A stretch of 64,000 nucleotides of DNA from Enterovibrio sp045679545 (GCF_045679545.1 NZ_CP166195.1:806001-870000); one strand, 5' to 3'. Numbered from the stretch's first letter, positions 33,584-43,237 are shown. Program-made: numbers and translations. Notes: generated by a model not told the origin, from the sequence alone.

Positions 33584-35698
33584 TCAAACCGTAAAGTGAC
33601 TGACCATTTTATCAAGTGACCCAGCCGTTTCTTTCAAGTGCTGACTACTGCTTTGCGATTGGCTTGCAGCGCTAGATAGCTCGGTCACAACTTGGCTGAT
33701 TTCAACCAGATCCTGACTCACTTGCTCAGAAACCATGCTTTGCTGGATGGCGATGCTGGCGACTTCGGTATTTAGCAAAGAAATGTTGTCGATTTCGTCG
33801 GTCATTTGGGTGAGTTGTGTTGCGGCATCATTCGCCAGTTCGACGCAATCTTTCGCACTTTGCCCACCAGAATTCATGGCTTCAACTGCGCTTTCCGCAT
33901 CGACTTGCAGCTGGTTGATCAAATCATAGATTTGCTGAGTGGAAGACTGTGTACGAAGTGACAGTGAGCGAACTTCATCTGCGACGACCGCAAAGCCACG
34001 GCCATACTCCCCGGCGCGGGCGGCTTCAATGGCAGCATTCAGTGCGAGCAGGTTAGTTTGGTCAGCAATGCCTTTAATAACATCAATAATGCCATGAACG
34101 TTTTGACTGTTTTCGCCAAGCCGTGTAATCACGTTCGATGCGTCTGCAACTTCCACTTCCAGCTTTACGACAGCTTGTTGTACATCCGCTAGCATACGTT
34201 GACCGCGAGCTGAGGCGACTTGTGTAGTCGCCGCCGCTTTAGCGGCACTTTCAGCATGATCCGCGACGGTTTGTGCTGTGGTGCTCAGTTCGGTTGATGC
34301 GGTCGCAACTTGATTGACCATCTGCATTTGACGACTGACACCCTCTAACGTTTGCTGAGAAACGGCAGAAGATTGAATAGCGCTGTCCGAGACGACGTGG
34401 CTTGTTGCAATGACCTGTTTGATCACTTGTTGGGTTTTATCCAAGAAGGTATTGCATGCACGCGCTAATTCGCCAGTTTCATCTTGTGACTTAGCTTCTT
34501 CATCTAAGCGGCGTGTGAAATTGCCATCGGCCACCTGAAGCATAAACTGCGCGGTGCTTTGAATTGGTGACGCGATGCGACCGGCAATCATCCAAATTAG
34601 TGCGATGTTACCGATTAATACCGCCAAGCCCATCATCAGGGAAATCAACGTTTGCTCTCGCTGGTCTTCATCGGCTTGTGCTTGCAGCGCGATAACATTT
34701 TTCAATACTAACGCTTTATCGAGCGTGACAACGAGTGTCCAAGGAGCAATGTCAGCATCAGGCTTCACGGGGATCATGGCTGTAATGCGTTGTTCATCAT
34801 CACTGGTAAAGCTTTGATAGCCACTGTGACCAAGGCGAGTTGCCCACTGTGTGGCATCGCCGCGAAGTGATTTTACGGAATTGCCTAGCGCTTCGTCTCT
34901 GCTGTCTGCTGCGATCGTACCGCGGTCAGTTACTAGCATCACGTGGCTTTGGCCTTGATAAAGACGCTGGCTAAGTGATTCCGCAACGTATGAAAGAGAG
35001 GCCAGTGAAATGTCGAGCCCGGTGATGCCGACGAAACGTCCATCATTCAAAATGGGCGATACCACAGAAGTGAGCAGCACGTTTTGACCATTCACCGGGT
35101 AAACATACGGATCCAGCAAGCAGTTACGACGGCTGTCGCGAGAGCAAAGGTAGTATTCGCCGACGCGTGCACCACTATCTGCGCGTGTTTCATCTGCATA
35201 ACCTGTCAGCGGCGAAAGCTGAAAGCGTCCAGCCAAATCACGGTTCCAGTTAGGAATAAATCGTCCGGTGTTGTCATGCCCAGTTAGATTCGCATAGAGG
35301 CTGTCTTTGCCATCCAGCGCATTGGGCTCCCAAGCAGAGAATACACCAAGGGCATTTGAATTCTTCTCGAGCAAACCTTTGAGTTGATGATTCAGGCTAG
35401 CGCGAAGTGTATCGAGGGTATCTTGGTCGCTGGCATCCTGCTGACGGGAGAAATTTTCAGCCATCAAGGATGTTTGCAGAAAACTGTCTGCAAGTTCATC
35501 GGCAATCATCTCCGCGGCGTTACTTAGCTCAGCCTGTAAACCGTTGTTAAACATTTCCAACAGCAGCGCCTGATTTCGCTCATTCGACTGTGTCTGCAAC
35601 TGAGTAGAGGAGTAGAGTGAAAAGGCGGTCATGGTGCTAATGGCGACTAACGTGGCAATCCCAGTAAAGAGACAGATTTTGAGTTTTATGGATTTCAT
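33584..35698 (-). CDS. Methyl-accepting chemotaxis protein with periplasmic Cache-type sensor
   Basis: 704 residues from the ATG at 35698 (MKSIKLKICLFTGIATLVAI), where the first membrane helix begins. An upstream in-frame ATG adds 32 residues that do not fit. The periplasmic part (about 35-355) looks like a double Cache domain (FSAWEPNALDGKDSLYA, GRFVGITGLDISLASL). A second membrane helix follows (LISLMMGLAVLIGNIALIWMI), then HAMP (SPIQSTAQFMLQVADGNFT) and the signalling hairpin, whose tip is intact: NLLALNAAIEAARAGEYGRG. There is no C-terminal CheR pentapeptide (it ends VSHFTV). Double Cache receptors mostly sense amino acids or organic acids; the ligand is unknown. Confidence 0.92.
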   Translation of the reverse strand: MKSIKLKICLFTGIATLVAISTMTAFSLYSSTQLQTQSNERNQALLLEMFNNGLQAELSNAAEMIADELADSFLQTSLMAENFSRQQDASDQDTLDTLRASLNHQLKGLLEKNSNALGVFSAWEPNALDGKDSLYANLTGHDNTGRFIPNWNRDLAGRFQLSPLTGYADETRADSGARVGEYYLCSRDSRRNCLLDPYVYPVNGQNVLLTSVVSPILNDGRFVGITGLDISLASLSYVAESLSQRLYQGQSHVMLVTDRGTIAADSRDEALGNSVKSLRGDATQWATRLGHSGYQSFTSDDEQRITAMIPVKPDADIAPWTLVVTLDKALVLKNVIALQAQADEDQREQTLISLMMGLAVLIGNIALIWMIAGRIASPIQSTAQFMLQVADGNFTRRLDEEAKSQDETGELARACNTFLDKTQQVIKQVIATSHVVSDSAIQSSAVSQQTLEGVSRQMQMVNQVATASTELSTTAQTVADHAESAAKAAATTQVASARGQRMLADVQQAVVKLEVEVADASNVITRLGENSQNVHGIIDVIKGIADQTNLLALNAAIEAARAGEYGRGFAVVADEVRSLSLRTQSSTQQIYDLINQLQVDAESAVEAMNSGGQSAKDCVELANDAATQLTQMTDEIDNISLLNTEVASIAIQQSMVSEQVSQDLVEISQVVTELSSAASQSQSSSQHLKETAGSLDKMVSHFTV

Positions 35699-35932
35699 AA
35701 AATGTATTTTTACGACCGTAAAGATAGGAACGAGATAAACCCAAGCTTCTACAAATAGCGAGTTTGTGGAGGCAAGAGGAGAAAAGGGCCGCAATATTCA
35801 ATTAAGTGTTCATTAATGTCTACATCTATGTTGCTGGGTCATTGTTAAAATTATTATTAAATGGCTCATATGTTGGAAATTCATGGGTGCTGCTTAATTT
35901 TTCAAAACTTTAATTCAATTTTTTTATCATAG

Positions 35933-36073
35933 CGGGCAAAACCCTTTGTTTTGGTCGTGGGTATCCAGATACGGATGGTAACGCGCAGCGTGGTATTTGA
36001 TGGTGTGAATGTTGATGTGAAACGCTTAGCGCAGCAGCATGAAATCGACCTCCAGAAGGAGGTCGAGAAGTGA
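35933..36073 (+). pseudogene. Possible gene relic, 46-codon open stretch
   Basis: A frame free of stops with protein-like composition (KPFVLVVGIQIRMVTRSVVF, then VDVKRLAQQHEIDL and a Lys/Glu end) but no start codon with a ribosome site. A TCGACCTCC/GGAGGTCGA hairpin lies at its end (36045-36066). It could be the tail of a lost gene, since a second relic on the other strand follows directly. The family is not recognised, and the open frame may be chance. Confidence 0.3.
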
Positions 36074-36094
36074 AGTTTATAGTGCCGATTTTTG

Positions 36095-36245
36095 CTATTT
36101 CGCGGTTCCAATCTGAAATACGATGTCTGTGCCATCTTCAAGGTGGTAAGGTGACAATCCGCCTTCGCCTGTGTTCATCCAGATCCCTGCTTTTTTCGCC
36201 CCTTGTGAGAGGGATAGTATCAGTTGCGAAACCAAGTGATTGAAT
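36095..36245 (-). pseudogene. Relic of an FMN-binding glutamate synthase-family gene
   Basis: On the minus strand a stretch of about 38 residues reads LSQGAKKAGIWMNTGEGG, LSPYHLEDGTDIVF, then QIGTAK and a TAG stop. This is the conserved active-site region of the GltB-like FMN domain (GAKxAGxxxNTGEGGxSxYHLE...QIGT). There is no start, no upstream domain and no continuation, so the segment is a gene fragment. It sits directly upstream of the OpgC-like gene on the same strand side and next to another possible relic. The region 35699-35932 holds nothing recognisable. Confidence 0.7.
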
Positions 36246-37808
36246 CTAATATAAATTCAACATGTAAATAGTCTGATCTTGCGCCTTATTATGGGCGAAT
36301 TTAACAACATCCATGGTCGGTGGGCCTTGAAGGGGCGGGTTGTTTGAATAACCAAACCCTTCGGTTGGCATACCACCTGCGCCGAATGACAAGGTGTTGT
36401 TCCCATCCAGATCCTGAAAGGCCATGATGGCATAATATCCCGACGGCATTGGGTTTAGGGTGATCCCTTCTCGCACTTGATCAGCGGTATACGGCCCTGC
36501 AAAATGACTCGGAGCGCCCATTAAGTTGTCGGTGTCCTCAAAGATCAGTAGCATGACTCCCGCCTCTTCATCTTTCACATCTTTGATTTTGACGGTAAGC
36601 GGGTAACTTTCATTCATCGCGATAATAGGTGCTTGTTCCTGTTTGATGCTAGCCAAGCTGGCGGTTAGCAGCAGGGCAACGGTAGAGGCTAGCACGGCAC
36701 CTTTCGGCAATGAGTTCGTGGTTTGTTTGCCGCTTTCTTGCCACCAAGCCGCAGCCCATAAAGTAGCGGTCAATGCTAAAACCAGCAGTGAATAGTAATG
36801 CGTGATCCTCATTTCGGTTAAGAATGGTGCGCTGACAAATATCAACACGGCTTGCCACGTGAATACTTGCAGAGAGTGCTTGCCAATATAGCTAAGTGGT
36901 GCGAATGCCAATGCATTGGGCGCGACACGTATTACGGCTGCAATCAGGTAAACCCATGCCGCCAGATTCAGTACACGCAACCAACCTAGTTCAGGTTTGT
37001 CGGCTAGGTGATACAGCACACCTTGATGAATGCCCCAAGACACAAACGCTCCGTGATGCGCTGCAAACATGCCTGCCGCAAACAGCCCCGCTAATACGGT
37101 CATAGCCGGATGATACCAATGCAATGTGCCTTGTCGTTGTGAATAGCCGAGAGCGGCACCCGAGACAAAAAGGAGCTGCCATGCGAATGGGTCGAAGTAT
37201 CCAAACTGTACGTTGAGATCTGGTGAAATCAGCTCGAGAGCGGGGGAAAGCAGTGAGGAAGTGATACTGCCACTGAAAGCCCAAACTAGAACGCTGACTG
37301 CCAAAAATAGCCACAAATAACCTCTGCGAAACGCGTAGAGCGCAAGCGGCAGTATCAGCATGAACATCACGTATAGCGGTAGAATTTCTAGGTAGTCCGG
37401 CTTGTTGATGAGTAAGGTACTGAGAAGCAACGTCGCCACTGGCGATGCGATGAGATTATCAAAACTGCCACCTAAAGAGGTTGAAGCAGCAGGGAAAGTG
37501 AATGCGCAGAAGGTGAACCAGAGCATCACAATAAATAGGCTAGTAAGATGGTATTTGTAAATTGTTAAGGCACGGCGCAACACTTTGTTGCTAGCTTCTC
37601 GATGGGAATATTTGCGGCTGCTATAAACCGCGCCAGCCAAAAGACCAGAGATCAATACAAACCCTTCCGCGGCACCAAACTGCCCTAAGGGTTGTTGTGA
37701 GAAGTATTGAAGCACACTGCGACCACCGCTTGTCCATATCAAATGGTTGATGGTCATAATAACCAGCAATAAACCTCGAATACTGTCGAGTGCAAGTATC
37801 CTTTTCAT
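36246..37808 (-). CDS. OpgC-type membrane acyltransferase fused to a DUF2141 domain
   Basis: 520 residues. Residues 1-390 match OpgC: the start MKRILALDSIRGLLLVIMTI, the NHL motif that follows, GFVLISGLLAG, and about ten membrane helices. OpgC adds succinyl groups to osmoregulated periplasmic glucans. Residues about 400-520 form a DUF2141 beta-sandwich (YPLTVKIKDVKDEEAGVMLL, YYAIMAFQDLDGNNTLSF, MPTEGFGYSNN), normally a separate secreted protein. The domain follows the last helix and should face the periplasm. I do not see opgG or opgH here, so the acceptor may be another envelope glycan. Confidence 0.8.
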   Translation of the reverse strand: MKRILALDSIRGLLLVIMTINHLIWTSGGRSVLQYFSQQPLGQFGAAEGFVLISGLLAGAVYSSRKYSHREASNKVLRRALTIYKYHLTSLFIVMLWFTFCAFTFPAASTSLGGSFDNLIASPVATLLLSTLLINKPDYLEILPLYVMFMLILPLALYAFRRGYLWLFLAVSVLVWAFSGSITSSLLSPALELISPDLNVQFGYFDPFAWQLLFVSGAALGYSQRQGTLHWYHPAMTVLAGLFAAGMFAAHHGAFVSWGIHQGVLYHLADKPELGWLRVLNLAAWVYLIAAVIRVAPNALAFAPLSYIGKHSLQVFTWQAVLIFVSAPFLTEMRITHYYSLLVLALTATLWAAAWWQESGKQTTNSLPKGAVLASTVALLLTASLASIKQEQAPIIAMNESYPLTVKIKDVKDEEAGVMLLIFEDTDNLMGAPSHFAGPYTADQVREGITLNPMPSGYYAIMAFQDLDGNNTLSFGAGGMPTEGFGYSNNPPLQGPPTMDVVKFAHNKAQDQTIYMLNLY

Positions 37809-38168
37809 AACTTATCTCCTCATCATTTTCATGCAACCGATTGTGCGATTAGGGAAAGGAGATAACCTGACCGAAGTTGCTGTTTTTATTGGGAAGGGGG
37901 AGCTTTTAGCCATAACTGTTGACTGGGTCTAAAAAAATGTGAAATAACTTTTTCCGCTCGCACTGTTTTGTTTGCCACCATTAAGTCCTTTTTCAGTTTT
38001 AGATTCTTGATGGGTCTGAGGGAATCGATTATTTCTTTTTTCTACGGATGAATGTTTGGACTGAACATCAAACAATCTGATGGGTTAGACAGAGAAAGCG
38101 CTATTATCTGGGCTATACCTTTATTTGGGCTATCAGGGCGTTGAAAACAAAATATAAGGAGAAATGCG
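37809..38168. other. Divergent promoter region, no gene seen
   Basis: 360 bases between the OpgC-like gene and the DUF924 gene. Only short frames are present. A good AAGGAG site at its right end belongs to the DUF924 gene. Confidence 0.5.
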
Positions 38169-38705
38169 ATGTTTCGAAAAGTGCTCACGTTTTGGTTTGA
38201 AGAGTTAACGCCAAATCAGTGTTTTGCGAAAGATGAAAAGATAGACCGGTTGATCGAATCTCGTTTCTCCTCCTTGTTGGAAGAGGCTTCTCGGGGGGAG
38301 TGTTTCGGTTGGCGAGAAGAACCGGAAGGGCGCCTTGCTGAGATCATTGTGTTGGATCAGTTCTCCCGCAACATCTATCGCGACACACCAAAGGCGTTTT
38401 CACAGGACTCCATGGCGTTAGCATTGGCGCAGGAGGCCGTTTCTTTAGGGATTGACCGCGAGTTACCGCCGGTACAAAGAAGCTTTTTGTATATGCCATA
38501 TATGCACAGTGAATCTAAATTGATTCACGAAGAGGCATTGAATTTGTTCAATCAGTCGGGGCTAGAAAATAACTATGACTTTGAGGTTCGCCATAAAGCC
38601 ATTATTGACCGCTTCGGTCGTTATCCTCACCGCAATGTGATTTTGGGGCGACAAAGCACCCCTGAAGAGATTGAATTTCTGAAGCAGCCTGGATCTGGTT
38701 TTTGA
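38169..38705 (+). CDS. DUF924-family protein
   Basis: 178 residues, full length for the family, which has a TPR-like all-helical fold. Marks: VLTFWFEELTPNQCFAKDE at the start, LAEIIVLDQFSRNIYRDTPKAF split here as two helices, RSFLYMPYMHSESKLIHEE, and the end RFGRYPHRNVILGR. The ATG has AAGGAG 7 bases upstream. The family is common in proteobacteria but its function is not established. It is convergent with the ABC permease genes; an imperfect GAG(C/T)CTCTC hairpin near 38732-38763 may end both transcripts. Confidence 0.88.
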   Translation: MFRKVLTFWFEELTPNQCFAKDEKIDRLIESRFSSLLEEASRGECFGWREEPEGRLAEIIVLDQFSRNIYRDTPKAFSQDSMALALAQEAVSLGIDRELPPVQRSFLYMPYMHSESKLIHEEALNLFNQSGLENNYDFEVRHKAIIDRFGRYPHRNVILGRQSTPEEIEFLKQPGSGF

Positions 38706-38769
38706 GTATTTCTCAGAAGATGCCTAGAACCAGAGCCTCTCTCTATTTCAGTGAGAGACTCTGATTGGG

Positions 38770-39633
38770 TTATTCGATTTGGTTTCCTCGTGATGACACC
38801 CAAATACTCGCAAGAGCAAGTAACCCAGAGGCAACCATTAGAAGTAGTGATACCGCATTGATGACAGGCGTAGAGCCTTCACGCAGCCGATCAAACATGG
38901 CGATAGTCAATGGCGCGTCCGAGCCAACCAGCATTAAAGTCGTGTTGAAGTTCTCAAACGACATTAAAAACGCGATGATCCCTGCGCCAATCAAGGCTGG
39001 GCGAAGAAAAGGAATGGTAATAGTAAATATCGCCTCTGCTTTGGTCGCACCGAGATTGAGTGCGGCTTCTTCCAACGTGAGATCAAATTTTCTTAGTCTT
39101 GCTGAAATCACAAGCGTACAAATGGTGGTGATAAAGGCGAACTGTCCCAGCACGACAAGCACGAGCCCTGGCCGCATCCATTCAATATCCCAGCCGATTG
39201 TGTCTTCGATACCATTTGCGATAGTGCTGCTCATCAGCAAGATCGACACCCCTAAGATCACACCCGGAATCACGAGGGGCAGCAAGAGCAATACATAGCA
39301 AAAGCCTTTGAATCGAAAATCAAACCGTTCAAACAGAAATGCATTGGTGGTGGCGAAAATCAGTGAGCACGCTGTCACGGCAATGGCCACAAACAGACTC
39401 ACGCCAATACCATCGGTGAGTTCTCTGTCATTGAACACGCCAATCTTTGGGGCGCTGGTTCCTGTGAACCAATCGAGCGTAAAACCATTCCATGGCAGGG
39501 AAGGGAATAAGCTGTCGTTAAACGAAAACACCGCGACGACAACAAGCGGTAGCATCAGAAATATAAAGAACAGCGCCACATAACCCTGATAGACACGGCT
39601 GAAACGCTTATTGGTGGGTAGAGAAGGGATCAT
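38770..39633 (-). CDS. Polyamine-type ABC transporter permease (PotC-like)
   Basis: 287 residues with six membrane helices and the ABC-permease EAA loop (LEEAALNLGATKAEAIFTIT). It is the second permease of a four-gene importer. Its ATG follows the stop of the first permease by 4 bases, so they are coupled. The length and N-terminal FIFLMLPLVVVAVFSFNDS fit the PotC/PotI group. Confidence 0.88.
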   Translation of the reverse strand: MIPSLPTNKRFSRVYQGYVALFFIFLMLPLVVVAVFSFNDSLFPSLPWNGFTLDWFTGTSAPKIGVFNDRELTDGIGVSLFVAIAVTACSLIFATTNAFLFERFDFRFKGFCYVLLLLPLVIPGVILGVSILLMSSTIANGIEDTIGWDIEWMRPGLVLVVLGQFAFITTICTLVISARLRKFDLTLEEAALNLGATKAEAIFTITIPFLRPALIGAGIIAFLMSFENFNTTLMLVGSDAPLTIAMFDRLREGSTPVINAVSLLLMVASGLLALASIWVSSRGNQIE

Positions 39634-39637
39634 GGCT

Positions 39638-40498
39638 TTACCCCATTGTCTTAACGAAGGATTGTCGAGTCAGCTTCAAGCCACCCCAAACCATAAGTGA
39701 CGAAAGCGCGAGCAGTAAAATGCCAAACGCTGAGCCTTGCTCCCAATTAAAGCGGGTGATGAATTGGGTGAAAATTTGCTCGGTAAACCAGAGGCTATCT
39801 TTCCCGCCCAGTAAGGTGGGCGTAAGGTAATTACCGAGAGTCAGCATAAACACCACAATACACCCAGCCACAATGCCACTCATGGCGTGAGGGATCACGA
39901 CTTCGCGCATCACGTCCCAACTGCTACCGCCGAGATCATACCCGGCTTCGATCAGGCTGTTATCGAGGCTGTCGAGCGTGGTGACCAAAGGCACAACCAT
40001 AAATAGCATAGAGGTATAAACCAGCCCGACCATGATGGTAACGTCGTTATAAAGCAGTTCAACGGGTTGATCGACAAGCCCGAGAGTTTGCAACAAACCA
40101 CTCACGATGCCGGATTCGCGTAGCAATATCATCCAACCGTAAGAGCGCACTAACTCACTGACCCAAAATGGCAGCAAGCAAGCGACAAACAGCAGGCTTT
40201 TGGCCTTTCCTTGGCACACTTTCGCGATGTAAAACGCGACAGGAAAAGCAATGATCAGCGTCAGTACGGTAGCGAGCAATGACATGACCGCCGTTCGCAT
40301 GAAGGTGCGCCAATACAAAGGTTCACTGAAAAAGGTGATGTAGTTGTCAGCGCTCAGCACCGTTGCGCCGCCCACTGCGCGATCATGAATCGAAATAGAG
40401 AACATCTGAAGATGCGGAAGAATAATCAGCAGCAGTAACCACAGCAGAAACGGCGTGAGCAGCAGAAACAGGGCGAGTCGGTTGCCTCGTTCAATCAT
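39638..40498 (-). CDS. Polyamine-type ABC transporter permease (PotB-like)
   Basis: 286 residues, six membrane helices. The N-terminus LFLLLTPFLLWLLLLIILP is followed by a long first periplasmic loop. The EAA loop reads LIEAGYDLGGSSWDVMREVV. It forms the membrane channel with the PotC-like partner. Nine bases separate it from the ATPase gene upstream. Confidence 0.88.
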   Translation of the reverse strand: MIERGNRLALFLLLTPFLLWLLLLIILPHLQMFSISIHDRAVGGATVLSADNYITFFSEPLYWRTFMRTAVMSLLATVLTLIIAFPVAFYIAKVCQGKAKSLLFVACLLPFWVSELVRSYGWMILLRESGIVSGLLQTLGLVDQPVELLYNDVTIMVGLVYTSMLFMVVPLVTTLDSLDNSLIEAGYDLGGSSWDVMREVVIPHAMSGIVAGCIVVFMLTLGNYLTPTLLGGKDSLWFTEQIFTQFITRFNWEQGSAFGILLLALSSLMVWGGLKLTRQSFVKTMG

Positions 40499-40507
40499 GG
40501 TCCTCTC

Positions 40508-41614
40508 CTAGCGTTGTGAAGGCAAGCAGCGAGAGAGTTGCGCCTGCCAATGCACGAAAAGGGCGTCACCGGGACGAACCTGCCGGAAGGCTTCGGTCTG
40601 CGGTAACTGCACCGCAAATTGCGTTTGGTGCTGTGGGCAATCGACCACAAGCTGGCTGCGAGAGCCATCAAACAGAATTTCTTTCACTGAGACGTCAAAG
40701 CCATTGTCGGCGAAGGCGGGCTTGGCGTTCGGAAATGCAATGCTGATGGCTTCTGGACGGACAAACACATCCGCACGTTGGCCGACTGAAAGGGGCGTTC
40801 CCGCATTGGCTTGCATCGTGTCACCGCCTTCACCTTTCAAGGTGACCGTGTTGCCATTGACCGAGGTGACGGTGCCAGTGCGCTGATTGTTTTCACCAAC
40901 AAATTTAGCGACAAACGCAGTGGCGGGTGAATAGTAGAGATCTTGCGGTGTGCCAAGCTGCTCAAATTGGCCATTATTCATCACGGCCACTTGATCGGAC
41001 ATCACCAAGGCTTCCGATTGATCGTGGGTGATGTAAACAAAAGTAGTGCCGAATTCTTGTTGTAAGTGTTTCAATTCCACTTTCATCTGTTCGCGCAGTT
41101 TTAAATCCAATGCGCCTAGTGGTTCGTCTAGAAGTAACACGTCGGGGTTGAGTACCAAGCAACGCGCAATCGCGATGCGTTGCTTTTGGCCGCCAGATAA
41201 CTGAGATATCTGTTTTGGCCCGCTGCCAGAAAGTCCTACACGGGCAAGCACTTCATCCACTTTCTTATTGATTTCATGTGAAGGTGTTTTGCGGCGGCGA
41301 AGTCCATAACCTATGTTCTCAGCGACTGTCATGGTGGGAAACAGTGCCAAATGCTGAAACACCATATTCACAGGGCGTCGATTGGGACTGATGTCGTTAA
41401 CTCGCTTTCCCTTGATGAAAATGTCGCCGCTACTGGCTTGCTCAAAACCTGCCAGCATTCTGAGCAATGTTGTTTTGCCACAGCCTGATGGACCGAGAAT
41501 GGAAAAAAAACTGCCATTTGGCACGCTGAAATCGATGCTGTTCACTGCGGTGAAGTCAGCAAACGCTTTGGTTAATGCTCGACATTCGAGATCTGGGATC
41601 GGGTGTGCTGTCAT
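40508..41614 (-). CDS. Polyamine-type ABC transporter ATPase (PotA-like)
   Basis: 368 residues. Walker A GPSGCGKTT, Q loop NMVFQHLALFP, signature LSGGQKQRIAIAR, Walker B VLLLDEPLGALD and switch THDQSEA are all intact. The C-terminal TOBE region (about 285-365) is present, including VFVRPEAISIAF. It powers the importer with the two permeases. It is separated from the binding-protein gene by 117 bases containing a terminator-like hairpin. Confidence 0.92.
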   Translation of the reverse strand: MTAHPIPDLECRALTKAFADFTAVNSIDFSVPNGSFFSILGPSGCGKTTLLRMLAGFEQASSGDIFIKGKRVNDISPNRRPVNMVFQHLALFPTMTVAENIGYGLRRRKTPSHEINKKVDEVLARVGLSGSGPKQISQLSGGQKQRIAIARCLVLNPDVLLLDEPLGALDLKLREQMKVELKHLQQEFGTTFVYITHDQSEALVMSDQVAVMNNGQFEQLGTPQDLYYSPATAFVAKFVGENNQRTGTVTSVNGNTVTLKGEGGDTMQANAGTPLSVGQRADVFVRPEAISIAFPNAKPAFADNGFDVSVKEILFDGSRSQLVVDCPQHQTQFAVQLPQTEAFRQVRPGDALFVHWQAQLSRCLPSQR

Positions 41615-41686
41615 TTAAGTACCGCCAATTGGTTCAGACTGGGTCACGATTCAGATCGACAAAAAACGACGACGAATGTGATAGAA

Positions 41687-41711
41687 ACGGCCTGTGTGAG
41701 CCACAGGCCGT
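41687..41711 (-). terminator. Partial terminator between the binding protein and the ATPase gene
   Basis: ACGGCCTGTG and CACAGGCCGT form a 10-bp stem with a 5-base loop. On the minus strand TTTCTATC follows. It lies inside the operon, so read-through would give more binding protein than membrane components, a normal ABC importer ratio. Confidence 0.65.
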
Positions 41712-41731
41712 GACAGGGAGGAGTGGCGAAA

Positions 41732-42796
41732 TTAGTTTGCCGCTTTCACGCGATCTAGCACTAATCCTTCCATTTCTTCTAAGCCAGCCGGCACGGTTGG
41801 ATACCATTTGATGTTATCAATATCCGCTTGTGGGAAACTGGTTTGGAACTGGGCTTTTGCGGTTTCGTTGACAAAGTTATCTGCGCCTTTAGATGCAGTA
41901 AAGTTGCCTGCGGATTCCGTGATTTTTGCAGCAATCTCTGGTTGATTCACAAAGTTAATCCACTGATATGCTGCGTCAACGGCTTTGGATTTTTTCGGAA
42001 TGGCAAAAGTATCAATCCAACCCAGTGCACCAGAAGCTGGGGCGACAAAATTGATATCGGCATTATCGCGATTCACTTTCCAGCCACCTGCATCCCATGC
42101 CATAGCGCCAACGACTTCGCCGGAGCGAACCAGATTAAGCAGTTCGTCACCGCCTGACCAATAGGCTTTCACGTTAGGTTTACATTCCACCAACTTGGCT
42201 TCCACTTTATCCAAAATGGCTTTGTATTTTTCAGGGTCGCTGTAGGCAGCGAATGGGTCTTCACCCATGGCAAATGCAAAACCAATTAGTGTTGGGCGTT
42301 TCAGTCGGTATGACACCTTGCCTTTGTATTGTTCGTTACACAGGTCGGTGTAGTCTTTGATCATGCCAGCGTCTTTGGTGTTCACTACCAAGCCGCTAGT
42401 ACCCCAAATATGTGGTACGCCATAAACCTCACCGTCTAACGCCGTGTTTTTCTTCGTGGCGTCAACCATTGAAGGAATGAGTAGGGCGGTGTCCACTTTG
42501 CTCATATCAATCGGCTGATAAATACCAAAGTCACGCTGCGCACCAGTGATGCGATCTTGGCTTGGTTGAACAAGGTCAAAGCCTGAACCGCGTGTCGCGC
42601 GAAGTTTGGAAATCATGTCTTCGTTGTTTGATTTGGTGACTTTGACTTCTATGCCCGTTTCTTTCTCAAACTGATCAATCACTTCTTGTGGAGCATAGCC
42701 ACCCCATGTCAGCAGACGAAGGGTTTCAGCGTTGACAGCTTGCGCAGAGAGCAATGTTCCCGCTGCCAATGCAACGGTAAGTTTTAAGCTATTCAT
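41732..42796 (-). CDS. Periplasmic binding protein of the polyamine-type ABC importer
   Basis: 354 residues from the ATG at 42796, with AAGGA 7 bases upstream. A longer in-frame ATG would put 12 polar residues before the signal peptide. Signal peptide MNSLKLTVALAAGTLLSAQA, cleaved after VNA. The mature protein begins ETLRLLTWGGYAPQEVI, a PotD/PotF-family opening, with FEKETGIEVKV and GFDLVQPSQ. The sequence is not close to E. coli PotD or PotF in the motifs I can see, so the ligand could be a polyamine or another small cation. Confidence 0.88.
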   Translation of the reverse strand: MNSLKLTVALAAGTLLSAQAVNAETLRLLTWGGYAPQEVIDQFEKETGIEVKVTKSNNEDMISKLRATRGSGFDLVQPSQDRITGAQRDFGIYQPIDMSKVDTALLIPSMVDATKKNTALDGEVYGVPHIWGTSGLVVNTKDAGMIKDYTDLCNEQYKGKVSYRLKRPTLIGFAFAMGEDPFAAYSDPEKYKAILDKVEAKLVECKPNVKAYWSGGDELLNLVRSGEVVGAMAWDAGGWKVNRDNADINFVAPASGALGWIDTFAIPKKSKAVDAAYQWINFVNQPEIAAKITESAGNFTASKGADNFVNETAKAQFQTSFPQADIDNIKWYPTVPAGLEEMEGLVLDRVKAAN

Positions 42797-43237
42797 CTTT
42801 CGTTCCTTTTGGATGGGGTACGGCGTAGGCATCGTCCTTGCCGTCCGAAGCTAACTTGTTGGCATTTTTTCTTTTGTTTATCTTTCTTTTTCGAACGGTA
42901 CGGCTATTTTGTTACGTTTTTTTTACAAGTTAGTGAAATAGCTATGATCCAAAGTGAAGGAAATCACCAATATACATTCTCACATCTGTGAAGGTAGTCA
43001 CGTGGTGGGTGGCGAAATTTATCTTTAATTTTTAATTGGTTGACCGTGTCTTAGTAGCGATGCGTGTGATTTGAGAGTGAAAGACGTAATAGCGGGGTAC
43101 AAAACGGCGGCGTGTTCGAGAATCCCTGTTTTGGATAGATATGGGGCGTTGGCGAAATAGTGTATTGAAAATCATACTGTCATAGAGAGAAAAGGAATTC
43201 TCTCTCGTATCTATATCTATTTGAAAAGAGGTGTGAA
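42797..43237. other. Divergent intergenic region, no gene seen
   Basis: About 440 bases holding the promoters of the ABC importer and of the DUF3081 gene. It has T-rich runs near 42900-42930 but no clear hairpin or gene. Confidence 0.45.

Noticed and set aside
35902..36141. 79-residue minus-strand frame over the relic region
   Set aside because: It is in a different frame from the glutamate-synthase fragment and its sequence is Ser/Arg/Thr-rich noise.
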